NCBI GenBank assembly: GCA_003184365.1
Contig: NKYR01000104.1
Span: forward strand, 1-64,000
Reading direction: 5' to 3'
Source of the DNA: Evernia prunastri
Taxonomy: Eukaryota; Ascomycota; Lecanoromycetes; Lecanorales; Parmeliaceae
Length of the DNA: 64,000 bases
Made by a program: the position numbers and the translations under genes. A model generated the notes under the pieces. It was not told the DNA's origin. It worked only from the letters and a program-made list of their open reading frames with translations, and ran no database searches. The number at the start of each line of letters is the position of its first letter. The stretch's first letter is position 1. Below are positions 10,768-20,990 of this stretch, one piece after another.

Positions 10768-11675
10768 ATGGCTAGTCCTCCAACAAGGAATACCCGCACG
10801 GTCCCCATGGAAGTTCTGTCCTTGGGGATGCCGAGAACTGGGACAGCGAGTACGCCCAGCCTGTGCCCTGCTCTCCTTGATCTACATGACACAAAGATCA
10901 CTTCCTCAGGGAAGGTCTGAATATGAAGAAGCATCTTGTCTGACTGGTGACAGCAATGCAAGCCGCACTAGAAACTCTGGGGTACAAGCCCACCTATCAT
11001 GGATACACTCCACTCGATAACACCGATGACTGCGTCAAATGGATCCGCGCCTTCGAGGCGAAGTATCACAAGCGCGGTCCTCAATTCAGTCGCGATGACT
11101 GGGATGATTTGCTGGGAACTTATCAAGCCGTGACTGACTCGCCAGCCATCTGCTTCGCGGAAGAACTTATTGAGACATATTCAGAGGCGAAAGTCGTGCT
11201 TGTCGAACGAGATATAGAGCGCTGGTATCAGAGTTTCGAAGTCATGATCAATGAAATGTATAACCCTATCCTCAACGTCCTACGGGTGCTCGACCCTCAG
11301 CTCATTGGGCCTCTCGCTACCATGTACTACCATGTCTACAAAGACCGCCAGGGATTCTGTCGAACCGATGATAAGAAGGAGCTACAAGCTACTGCAAGGA
11401 ATCTCTATAGGGAGCATTATGAACATGTCAGGCAACTTTGTCCGGAAGAAAGACTGCTGAACTTCAGACTCGAAGATGGCTGGGATCCACTATGCGACTT
11501 CTTGGGCAAGGAGAAGCCCGGAGTGCTGTTCCCGAGAGTCAACGAGGGAGCTGCGCTGAAAGAGAGATTCAAGGAATTTAATAAACGCAGTATGCTGCTT
11601 GTACTGAGAAATCTGGCACTGGTCTCTGTATCGGTCCTGATAGGCCTACTTGGCGTGGGATGGATGAGGCGGTAG
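10768..11675 (+). CDS. Sulfotransferase-like P-loop protein with C-terminal membrane tail
   Basis: Exon 10768-10849 (phase 1) joins 10954-11675 to give 267 residues. An in-frame TGA lies upstream of the first ATG. The first exon ends in MEVLSLGMPRTGTA, the 5'-phosphosulfate-binding-like P-loop at the start of fungal sulfotransferase-family proteins (Pfam Sulfotransfer_4), continued after splicing by T-MQAALETLGY. The middle holds AKVVLVERDIERWYQSF, the 3'-phosphate-binding-like strand, and LLNFRLEDGWDPLCDFLGK is the usual C-terminal family block. Residues about 240-262 form a hydrophobic helix followed by WMRR, so the enzyme is probably tail-anchored. Members are often mis-annotated as NAD-dependent epimerases. 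The substrate is unknown. Confidence 0.85.
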
Positions 11676-13059
11676 CCGTGTATAATCATAAGACCAGTCT
11701 GGAGGCCGGCTGTTACTGCCGAGAACGGAGCGCTTTTCGCAGGAATGTTATGGAAGATGCCCAAGCCATGGACGAAGCAATGTGAGTGAGAAAAAATGGC
11801 CCAAAATCAGGTGGAAGACGTATGACTTTCTGGTATGAGCTCGTGAGTGTGAGCTGTAGCGACCTTGAAGATACGCTCTGCAGAAAGGCGCCCGAGAACA
11901 CTGGTGGATGGAGCTGATACTGCCATCTCTGAACTACGGCACCTACTCCTGACGCAGAACGTAGCACACTTCAAGCCCGCTGGGACACAATCCATTCTAC
12001 CATGCCAATGACTATTCGCGGTATGCTTTCTTCAAATAGGCTCGGTTTGGACATTGGTGAAAAGCCGGCGATATGTTTTTATATCTGGGTGGTCGTCTCA
12101 GGAAACTAACCCAAGTCTACAAAGCCGTGAAGTCTGATGGCCGCACATGCCTCAGCCCAGGACCTCGCGAACTATTAAAGCTTCTGGTAATTATTGCAAT
12201 GTTGCAAAATGGCGCGCATCAGCACCGATCACGAGAAATCTCCAATGAGCACCCACACAGCGTAGATCACAGCAGGCTGCTGTCCAGTGTATCCACGTGC
12301 TGACCAAATAATTTTACAGATATCCTCTCCCTCCCAAGAACCCAATCACCACTTTAGCTTTCGTGGACATCATCGTCAATTCCATCCCAGCTGTTACTGG
12401 ATCGTTTTTCGATCTTTAAGACCTCCCGCAAGAGCTGCGCGAGCGAGTCAGTATCTCTGTCAAAATATGTTGCCTTAATCTCTGCCCGTAAGTGTCGTCT
12501 CTAAGACAAAATCGAAAAACGAGGCTCAATCTCAGGTCGTTTCGGCTCGGCTCGGGAGTATATCTCTGTGAAAAGATGTTGCCTTAACCTCTGCCCGTAA
12601 GTGTCGTCTCCAAGACAAATCGAAAACAGAGGCTCAGTCTCAGGTCTTTTCGGCTCGGCTCGGGAGTGTAATTGCAAGGCTTACTCGCGTCCAGAGTCCA
12701 GGACCATAGGGTCGCTGTGCCGTCTTGGGGCCCATTGGAATACGGATCAGGGCCTATAGAAGCTCCAAAGGCCAGTGGTCTATGCGCTCTCGCAACATAC
12801 ATCTAAGGTAGCCCTGGTGGCACTTCGGTTACCGGTGTTGAGAATAGGGCACAAGGCCGAATAGACAATGCTTTATTGAGTAGTACACATGAGGTCGAGA
12901 TGTGCAGAATAACTAGAAATTATCGCCAAGCCACTAGTACGAAGGCTGATTGCCAATTTGATTGTACTCGTACGAGGGGTTCAGTCACTACATGATATCT
13001 CGATTCTTCAACTTCGAGGTCTTATCATTTGGTCAACGAACACATTCTGCACCGCAGCC
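11676..13059. other. Intergenic region with one tandem duplication
   Basis: I see no gene between the sulfotransferase-like gene and the coiled-coil gene. The only structured feature is the 109-bp tandem duplication at 12452-12668. Short open frames here have no family features. Confidence 0.6.
12452..12668. repeat. 109-bp tandem duplication, two copies
   Basis: Copy one runs from TATCTCTGT at 12452 and copy two from TATCTCTGT at 12561. Both contain CTGCCCGTAAGTGTCGTCTC, a short AAGACAAA-TCGAAAA block, and end with TTTCGGCTCGGCTCGGGAGT. They differ at roughly ten positions including small indels, so the duplication is not fresh. Confidence 0.85.
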
Positions 13060-14165
13060 ATGTCCTCTCACGAACAAGACCGCCATCATCATAAGCGCTC
13101 TCGATCTCCCAACCCTCATCATCATCACCACGTCTCCCACAAGCACAAACGCTCGAAACCCTCTGCGCCGGTGCACCTCCCATTTCAAGCTTCACACCTG
13201 CACAAACACGACTTCGAAGCGCTCAAGCCAATGTTTGAACTGTACCTGGAAATACAGAAGCAGAAAGTGCTGGAGGAACTACCGGGTGACGAGGTAAAGG
13301 GTCGGTGGAAGAGCTTTGTTGGCAAATGGTATATTTCGAACCGTCCCCTATGACTCGATTGCACTAGGACTTTGAGATACAAGGGGGCTGACAGTTGTGA
13401 GGAATCGTGGAGAGTTAGCAGAAGGATGGTATGATCCGGAGACCCTTCGGAAAGCGCAAGCGTCTGCGGCGGTAAACACCGTCAACACCGGAAGACAAAA
13501 TCGGCCGCGAGAGTCGCCAAGCTATGGGTCTCCCAGAAGAGAAGAAGCGAGTAGTGATGAAGACGTTGTTGGCCCTACAATGCCTGGTGGTCAAACGCAA
13601 GTCTACAAGAGCGACAAGAGAGCTGGGCCTGCAATACCCAATCTACAGGATCTAGAATTACAAAGAGGTACGTATGGCTTTTGGGGGAATCTTCTCTCGC
13701 AACTAAAGCACTGACGTTTCCGCTCTCCATGAAGAGCTTGAGCATGAAGAGTCCCTCGCCCAGCGCCAGGATGTCCGCGAGCACCGAAATCTCGACCGCA
13801 AAATGCAAAAAGAACGCCCGGATGAACTCGTTCCTCGCGCCGAAGCCGGTAGCAAAGACCGCGTGTTGGAGAAAAAGCGCGAAAAAGCGGATTCGAATCG
13901 TGCCTTCGCTTCCGCCAAGGTGGAAGCTGGAGGGGTGGAAGAAGTGCCCGAATCGGCTTTGCTGGGGGATGAGGATGGGGGGATTGAAGGGTTCAAGAAG
14001 CAGAAGAGGGAGATGGATAGGAAGAAGAACGAGCGTGAAGTTCGGAGAGAGGAGCACTTGCGTGCGAGAATGGAGGAATTGGAAGAAAAGAGGAAGCAAT
14101 ATCGGGCCAAGGAGGAGAGAACGATGAGTGGGCTTGTTGCGTTGGCGAAAGCAAGATTTGGATAA
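13060..14165 (+). CDS. Charged coiled-coil protein, fungal HEL117-like, function unknown
   Basis: Exons 13060-13328, 13402-13667 and 13735-14165 give 321 residues. The N-terminus is His/Arg/Ser-rich (HHHKRSRSPN, HKHKRSK) like nuclear or splicing-associated proteins. A conserved-looking globular block spans FELYLEIQKQKVLEEL to FVGKWNRGELAEGWYDP and is rebuilt exactly by the first splice. A disordered Ser/Glu region with VGPTMPG follows, and the last 140 residues are Lys/Glu/Arg-rich and predicted coiled coil. I associate this arrangement with ascomycete proteins labelled RNA helicase HEL117, although no helicase motif is present. A nuclear role is inference. Confidence 0.75.
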
Positions 14166-15817
14166 AAGGCGGGCGCCCTGGTGTTGGAAAGACCGGGAGA
14201 GGATCAGGCTGGCGAAGGCGGTCATGGAGAATTGCGGTTCTTGTGGTGTAGTGCAAAACTTCTTTTCACGAAGGCCTATAGTAATCTGCACGTTTCACGG
14301 TTCCATCAGATACGTAGGAGTTTGCGCAAGGCTGATGTCCTCAAGGTTCAAAGCACTGGGGCCACGATAACGAGTGAGTAAGAGGGAGAATGCTTGCGTG
14401 ATCTCGAAAGCTGTGGGTTGGTGGGTTTGGTGGCAACAGCCTTTCTCCAGTCTTCCCAGTCGTCCATCCGCTATGCGATAAGCCCAGCCTTTTGCCATTC
14501 TGCCCGGTGCTTTGATCGAATCACTTCTGTCATCCTGAGGCATCGAGGACAAGGCCGCAGGACCATCTTTCGTCCCCATGACCGACGAGCATCGTGAAAG
14601 TGTATCGGCATGAGTTATCCACAATTCAATCGCTAGGTAGCTCACACATAATTATAATTGTGAAGAGTGATAAAAGTTCAAGAACAAAGGATGGGCTTTT
14701 TGCGCGAAATACCAAGGCGAAAAATGGCGCTTAAAGCAGCAAGTTCTGGTCGTAGTGTGAAACGATTTTGGCGCAACAGGCCGCAAACGGAGGGCGTTGA
14801 TTGGCCTGCCTCGCCCCCTTTTATTCTTTGAGGGTCCACGCGTTCGGGTGGTATTGCAGGGATGAAGAAGGATAAAGGAGGGGGCGTACTACTTAATTTA
14901 TGTTAAAATTACCTCGCTTGTTTAAAGCGGCGAGTGGTAGCCTGGTCCCGGTCTGGGGGAGTGAGTGTGAGTATAAGTAGCCGGTGATTCCCACCCTCAA
15001 ATTTTGAAAGAATTCTCGCTTACGCCCTTTTTTAGAGTTGCCCGTCGAGAGCTGCTCTTTCTTTCCATTCGACCTCATCTCCCAAAGTACCTCTCCACCT
15101 TCTATCTTCCACCTTCCACCTCTCTACCTCTCCATCTCTCCATCGTCGATACTATCAATATCAGCCACCACCTTACTTTTAGATAGAAGAAAGAAAGAAG
15201 GACAGAAAGATACCCACTTTCACACTTTGGTTTTCGTTTTCTAATTTAATACAAAACTTGAAAGTCACTTTACTCCCGTGCACTTTCCCCCCACTTCTCT
15301 GACGAGACATTTGCCCCTCCTTCCGATTTGACTTAGCGACTTTTCCACCTCACCACTTAAAATCATCAACTTCACCCAACTCTTACAGTCACACTCTTCT
15401 CTCTCTCTCACACACTCTCACACACTCTCTCGACCAATCGGAACCTCACCAACTCACAACTTTGCGACGGGCTTCAGCTGAGTCATACATGCGAAAGTGT
15501 TGAAGAAAAGGCAGGGAGTGTCGAAGTCGCGCAGCGGCTGTTAGGGAGACATTCGCTTGTTCATCTCTCGCATACGGTACGCTTCCTCACACTTACACAC
15601 AACTCCCTCGACTTAGGAAATCACTTCCACAGTCGCACAATCCTTCCCTCTTCCTAACGCGAACCTCGATCGAGATTTCTCCAACCTCCCCGTCTACAAA
15701 GGAACCCGTTGATTCTGACCGTCCGCGCGACACAGACTGCCGGCTCTACAACACTCACTTGTCCTCACCGACCTTGCCTTCCGACACCACCTGACTGCAG
15801 GTTACTCGATCGCAAGA
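14166..15817 (+). promoter_or_regulatory. TBP promoter and long pyrimidine-rich 5' leader
   Basis: A TATA-like TATAAG lies at 14972-14977. From about 15030 to 15800 the plus strand is strongly C/T-rich with CTCTCTCT and CACACTCTCA runs, typical of leaders of highly expressed fungal genes. A donor-like GTACGC at 15577 and an acceptor CTGACTGCAG ending at 15800 suggest a 224-nt 5'UTR intron just upstream of the TBP start. Nothing recognisable was found between 14166 and 14900. Confidence 0.55.
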
Positions 15818-16909
15818 ATGGAAACCCTCACTACACACCCGTCCACCGCACAGCAGGCTACCGCCTTCACCTCCCCCGCCTCCTTGTCTTTCCCAGGCGG
15901 AGCTGGTGAGCTGACGCCACCCTCTGAAAAAGATGGTAACTCCCAGGCGCACGGCACGAGCGGTGTGTACACAAGTGGTCAGCAGCAACAAAAAGGAGTG
16001 GATGCCTCATCCAACGGCAATGGGGTGACTCCCACAACTCCTGCTGCGACCCCTGGCGCTGGACAAGGTGTTAGTGGACTAGGTAAGCTCTTCGCCTTCT
16101 CGACTGTGGTGAGCGTCGGCGGCTAACCGTGTCGCAGTACCTACCTTGCAGTGAGTATAAGCCTTGTTATGCCTCTTGTTGATCTTGAGACTTAATGGCA
16201 TGTTTGAAGAAACATCGTTGCTACGGTCAACCTCGATTGCCGTCTCGATCTCAAGACCATTGCGCTTCACGCGAGGAATGCGGAATACAATCCAAAGCGT
16301 TTCGCCGCTGTTATTATGCGTATCCGTGAACCCAAGACTACCGCTTTGATCTTTGCTTCCGGCAAGATGGTGGTTACCGGTGCCAAATCTGAGGACGGTT
16401 GGTTTTTTCGTGCAGTGCATCATGTTTCCTGCTTGCTGATGCCTCTATCCAAGACTCTCGCCTGGCGTCGCGTAAATACGCGCGAATCATTCAGAAGCTC
16501 GGCTTTAACGCCAAGTTTACGGATTTCAAGATCCAGAACATTGTCGGCTCTTGCGATATCAAGTTCCCCATCCGTCTTGAAGGCCTTGCGTCTCGTCATC
16601 ACCACTTTAGCTCGTACGAGCCTGAGCTCTTCCCTGGCCTCGTAAGTCTCCGGGAGAGTTGTTCCGACTTCATTGCGTGCACGTAATGTCGCAAACGCTT
16701 ACTCTGTATCGTTCTAGATTTATCGTATGATCAAGCCGAAGATTGTGCTTCTCATCTTCGTCAGTGGCAAGATTGTCTTGACTGGTGCGAAAGTTCGAGA
16801 GGAAATTTATCAGGCGTTCGAGATGATCTACCCAGTCTTGAACGGTAGGCATCGAGCTGTATGTTATGTGTCTTCTAAGCTGACAATCTTAGATTTCCGC
16901 AAGGTTTAA
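15818..16909 (+). CDS. spt15: TATA-binding protein (general transcription factor TFIID subunit), six exons
   Basis: Exons 15818-16082, 16138-16150, 16210-16397, 16454-16641, 16718-16844 and 16893-16909 give 265 residues. The first 85 or so residues are a divergent Ser/Thr/Gln/Gly-rich N-terminus. The rest is the saddle-shaped TBP core with its two direct repeats: NIVATVNLDCRLDLKTIAL ... ALIFASGKMVVTGAKSEDDS and NIVGSCDIKFPIRLEGLA ... LLIFVSGKIVLTGAK, ending LNDFRKV. TBP binds the minor groove of TATA boxes for RNA polymerases I, II and III in the nucleus. Exon two is only 13 nt, encoding VPTLQ across its borders, and exon six is 17 nt. The last intron (48 nt) is a multiple of three without a stop, so retention would insert 16 residues before the C-terminus. 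Confidence 0.97.
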
Positions 16910-17745
16910 TCCAATTGCCTCGGAGACATTCAACCTTGCGGTTGGTCAATTTTGTACTACCATGCCCTACAACCCATATTCGCCTGTACATTACATCTTA
17001 TTCCATTTTCTTTGAGGCTTCCGCCTTTACCACCATTCACTTCAACACTGTCGATTGTATGCATGAGCTCACTGGCACATCGGGCCGGTCATGCATTGCT
17101 TTCGACAGTGCCCTTCATAAGCACAAATGCATAAAAAACGGAGTTCGGTCATGAGGTTTCCGGGAGTCTTTAATCAGCAAGCGTTGCATCTTTTACCCCA
17201 GCATACACTATTAGAGAGTTGCACGGCGGTTCTGTGCGCTGGTCGGTGGATACCGCCGGAGTGCCATCTGCGAGAAAGAGCAGAGATCCTGTTTTCTAGT
17301 TGCTCCGTGGGAGCGAGATGCCAGAATGAAAAGGCCCGAGAGGAGGGATGAAGGAGGGGATGATCGTTCTGATCATGCGTGCTAGACACTCTTATTATTA
17401 CGAGTTGGCTTGCACAGTGCTTGCCAGTTTCCAAGTCCAGCTTCGGCAGACAGCCTGATCTAGGTGCGCTGTTGATCAGAATACAAAATTTTGATAGCAT
17501 GGAATACAATGATCAGATCTATTCCACCAAACGTCCGTGCATGAAAATGATCTTTCAGCACATCATGATTATCTAAATCCACCTGTCTATCTTGTATTTT
17601 TAACTTCCCACCACTCTTCCATACCCTAGGGACCTTAGTGATGCCCAGATTCAAAAATGCGTGACGCTGTATAACAATCTCAAAACCCCTCTCCTCTCCT
17701 CCCCTCCTAACCTACCTTATCTCCTCCCGTATCCCACCACACAAG
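16910..17745. other. TBP 3' region and amine oxidase promoter
   Basis: This 836-bp intergenic stretch contains no gene that I recognise. The last 70 bases before 17746 are C/T-rich, as in many fungal leaders. Confidence 0.6.
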
Positions 17746-19863
17746 ATGGCCACTCCTTCTTCTCATCCTCCTCTGAACCCCACGACCCATGATCCCGCTC
17801 CACCGGATTCAATCCTCATCATTGGCGCTGGCGTCTTCGGTCGTACGTACTAGCTCATCTATCTCGCGTTTTTGGATATCGTTCTTGCTTATCTGCCTGT
17901 TTCTTCTTCCCTTCTCTTTCGCACATCCTTCCTCCTTCTTCCCTCCCTTCCTCTTCCCCCGCCGCCGCCGCCCCTCCCCCCACCAACCCCAACCCCCCAA
18001 TTCCCCGTCAAAACGTTCCCCACACCCGGCTGACACTCTCGTCCCCTTGAAACACAAACAGTGTCGACCGCCCTCGCCCTCCTTACAAACCCGCGCTACG
18101 ACCGCACGTCCATCACAATCGTAGACCCTTACCTGCCCGACCTCTCCTCTTGCCCGCAATCCTCCTCCCAATCCTCCTCCCAACCCCAACCCCAAAACCA
18201 ACCCCCACCTTCACAAAACCCCCACGCCGCCTCCACCGACTCCTCCCGCATCGTCCGCCCGGACTACGCCCTCACCGCCTACGCCGCCCTCGCCCTCGCC
18301 GGCCAGCACCGCTGGCGCGCCGGCTTCGGAGACGACGGCGGCCCTGGGGGCGTTTATGCCGAGAGCGGCGTCATTTTGTCCGCGGAAAAGGGCGGGAACG
18401 AGTATGTGGAGCGCGCGCTGGGGAACGCGAGGGGGTTGGGGTGTAGGGTCGAGGCGTTGTGGGGAGGGCGGGAGGTGAGTGCGTGTTTGGGGACGGGGGG
18501 GGAGGGGGGGGAGGGGGGGTATGTTAATGTGAGTTTTATGGGGTGATTTCGTTCCTTTTCTTGTTCTGGGGGGGGTGGTTTTGTTGGACGTGAGGGTTGT
18601 TTTGAGGGGGAGGGGGATGGGGCGGTTGCCGGGTTCCACGGAATGGGGTCTTCGGATTCTGAGACTAGGTTTTGAAAGGGAGATACTGACTCGACTATCA
18701 TCTAGTGGGGCAGTGGGTGGGCGAACGCGGGGAAGGCGATGGGGTGGGTTTTGAGAGAGGTGATGGACAAGGGGCGTGAGAGGGGGGGTTTAATCTTCAA
18801 GCGGGGCACGGTCGCGAGGTTGTCCTTTGAGAAAGCAGCAGCAGCAGTAGCAGCGGGGAATGATGACACGAAGAAGAAGAAGACAAAGAAGAAGAAGAAG
18901 AAGAAGAAAGTCACAGGCGCCATATTGACCGACGACGAGCTCATCCCCGCCGACCTCACCCTCGTCGCCGCGGGCGCCTGGAGCGGCGCGCTGGTCGACC
19001 TCCGCGGCAGGGCGGAGGCGAGGGCCCAGGTCCTCGCGTACGTCCCCGTCACGGCGGCGGAGAAGGAACGGCTGAGGGATATGCCCGTCGTGCTGAACCT
19101 CAGCAATGGCATGTTCGCCATCCCGCCCGTAAGGGACGACTCTGATGCTGCTGCTGCTTCTGCTCGAGGAGACGGCGGGGAGAAGACGGCGGAGACGGAG
19201 AAGATGGGCGGGGACGGAGACGGGCACTGGGTCGTCAAGATCGCCCGCCACGCTTTCGGCTACGCGAACCCGACGACCGTCACCCTGCCCGATCTCAACC
19301 CTGACCCCGGCGCTGACCCCGACGCTGCCTCCGACGCCGACAACATCACCATCACAACCAGCCTCCCCGCCCGCCGCTTCTCCCCCATCCCCCCCGAGGG
19401 CGAGCGCGCCTGCCGCGCCTTCCTGCGCCGCACCATCCCCTGGCTCTCGGACCGGCCGTTCGCATCTTCTCGCCTCTGCTGGTACAGCGACACGCCCACG
19501 GGGGATTTCCTCGTCGACCGCCACCCGGGGTGCGAGGGGTTGGTTCTCGCGACGGGGGGGAGCGGGCATGCGTTTAAATTCTTGCCCGTGCTGGGGGGGA
19601 GGGTGGTGGGGGTTTTGGAGGGGGGGGTGGGGGAAGGGTTGGGGAGAGAGGGGGAAGGGAGAAAGGGAGATGAGGGGAGAGAGAGGAGAGGTGGAGATGA
19701 GGGGGAAGTGTTGGGGGACGGGCTGAGGCGGCTGTGGCGGTGGCCGGTTAGGGCGGTCAGGCCGTTTCGGGGCTGTGAGGATGGGAGTCGGGTTGGGGAG
19801 AGGGGGTTGGTGTTGGAGGAGGAGTGGAGTAAAGGGGGGGAGAAGAGGGGGAGTAGGCTTTGA
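17746..19863 (+). CDS. FAD-dependent amine/sarcosine-type oxidase with peroxisomal signal
   Basis: Exons 17746-17842, 18062-18528 and 18706-19863 give 573 residues. The DAO-type FAD fold begins with ILIIGAGVFG (GxGxxG at 27-32), continued across intron one by LSTALALL. A conserved GYVN|WGSGWANAGKAM block is rebuilt at the second junction. The C-terminal FAD/substrate segment is GDFLVDRHPGCEGLVLATGGSGHAFKF split over its usual positions. The protein ends in SRL, a type-1 peroxisomal targeting signal. Relatives are fructosyl-amine, sarcosine, pipecolate and saccharopine oxidases, which make hydrogen peroxide in peroxisomes. Odd points are a Lys-rich run (KKKKTKKKKKKKK) from a GAA/AAG microsatellite, Gly/Glu and Asp/Ala low-complexity inserts, and two identical GTGAGT donors 54 nt apart (18475, 18529). 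Confidence 0.87.
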
Positions 19864-20080
19864 TTCTTGATGGTTTGGAGGGGTGATGATGGGGGGTCGG
19901 GAGGGGTGGGGTTGGTTGGGACGGGAGATGGTAGGGTGGGCATGCGGGGTGTTTGTGGATGAAGGGGGAATTACACTACTCCTCGAGGAGCATAAGAATC
20001 AAACGAGAATGAAGGATGGGGCGAGGAATCGGCGAAAGAGAGAGATGGATAGAGGCAAGGCAGATGGAGTGTAATGGGAG

Positions 20081-20130
20081 CGGAGTGGAGTGGAGTGGAG
20101 TGGAACGAAATGGAACGAAATGGAACGGAG
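20081..20130. repeat. GGAGT and GGAACGAAAT tandem repeats
   Basis: A GGAGT array (about 5 units, 20081-20104) passes directly into a GGAACGAAAT repeat (about 2.5 units). The two probably arose by successive slippage. Confidence 0.85.
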
Positions 20131-20261
20131 AGCGGAGGTGAGCGAGATTATGCATCGCTGCATTCGTTCTTCATTCTCCAACACACCCACCAACAAACCA
20201 GCCATCAACCCTTCCCGTCCAATCCAGCCCAGCCCGGAACCTCCACTCCGGTAGCGATCTC

Positions 20262-20495
20262 CTCCTTCTCCAGCCTTCGATCTCCTGCCTTCCGCCTTCC
20301 GCCTCCTCCCTCCCGCCTCCTGCCTTCCGCCTCCTCCCTCCCGCCTCCTGCCTTCCGCCTCCTCCCTCCCGCCTCCTCCCTTCCACCTCCTCCCTCCCAC
20401 CTCCCACCTCCCTTCCACCTCCCACCTCCTGCCTTCCACCTCCCACCTCCTCCCTCCCCACTCCTCCCTTCCACCTCCCTTCCACCTCAAACCTC
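20262..20495. repeat. C/T-rich minisatellite (CCTCC/CCTTCC family)
   Basis: About 230 bp of the plus strand is made of variants of CCGCCTCCTCCCT, CCGCCTCCTGCCTT and CCACCTCCCTT, with a higher-order period of about 28 bp in the first half. The minus strand is correspondingly G-rich with many GGAGG runs and could form quadruplexes. Confidence 0.85.
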
Positions 20496-20630
20496 GAAAC
20501 ACCCATCCTACGCACAGTACGGTGCGGTGCGAGTATGAGTACACCACAGCCCTGATACCGATACCGATACGCCAACCGACAGAATTCACCACGCGGCTGA
20601 GTGGATGGGCCCAGAGGCACGTTTTGCTTT

Positions 20631-20830
20631 TTTGGGGGGGGAGGGGGGGGGAGGGGGTTTCGTCCGGGGCGGAGAGTACGGACGGGGACGGACACCTGGG
20701 AGAGATTNGGGGGTGGTTTTGGAGTGGGTTTGCGGTGGTTTGGGGTTTGAGGGGGTCTGAGGAGGTGGATTTTTGGGGTTGGGGTTTGGGGTTTGAAGTG
20801 GTTTTGGAGTGGTTTTGGAGTGAATTTGAT
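20631..20830. repeat. G-tracts and GGTTTTGGAGT-type repeats around an N
   Basis: A long G-tract interrupted by single A residues (20633-20656) precedes the N at 20707. After it come repeats of GGTTTTGGAGT, TTGGGGTTTGGGG and GGTTTGG. The N follows GAGATT and precedes GGGGG, so it probably marks a homopolymer-related sequencing break. Confidence 0.8.
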
Positions 20831-20857
20831 GATTGAGGTGATTTTGATTTTTAGGGT

Positions 20858-20990
20858 GGTTGGAGAGGGGAGAGGAGGGAAGAGGAGGGGAGAGGGGAGG
20901 AGTGGAGGAGAGAAGAGAAAAGAAGAGGAGAAGAGAGGAGAAGAGAAGAGGAGAGGAGAGAGGAGAGAGAGGAGAAGAGGGTAGGGGAGT
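20858..20990. repeat. Polypurine (GA) tract
   Basis: About 130 bp with almost no pyrimidines on the plus strand, composed of GGAGAGGAGG and AGAAGAGGAG variants. Such mirror-repeat polypurine tracts can form triplex DNA. Confidence 0.8.

Noticed and set aside
18790..19569. A 259-residue minus-strand open frame
   Set aside because: It is antisense to the FAD oxidase exon three, caused by high GC at third positions.
20171..20695. Gly/Arg/Glu-rich minus-strand proteins
   Set aside because: They are translations of the C/T minisatellite; composition is dictated by the repeat.
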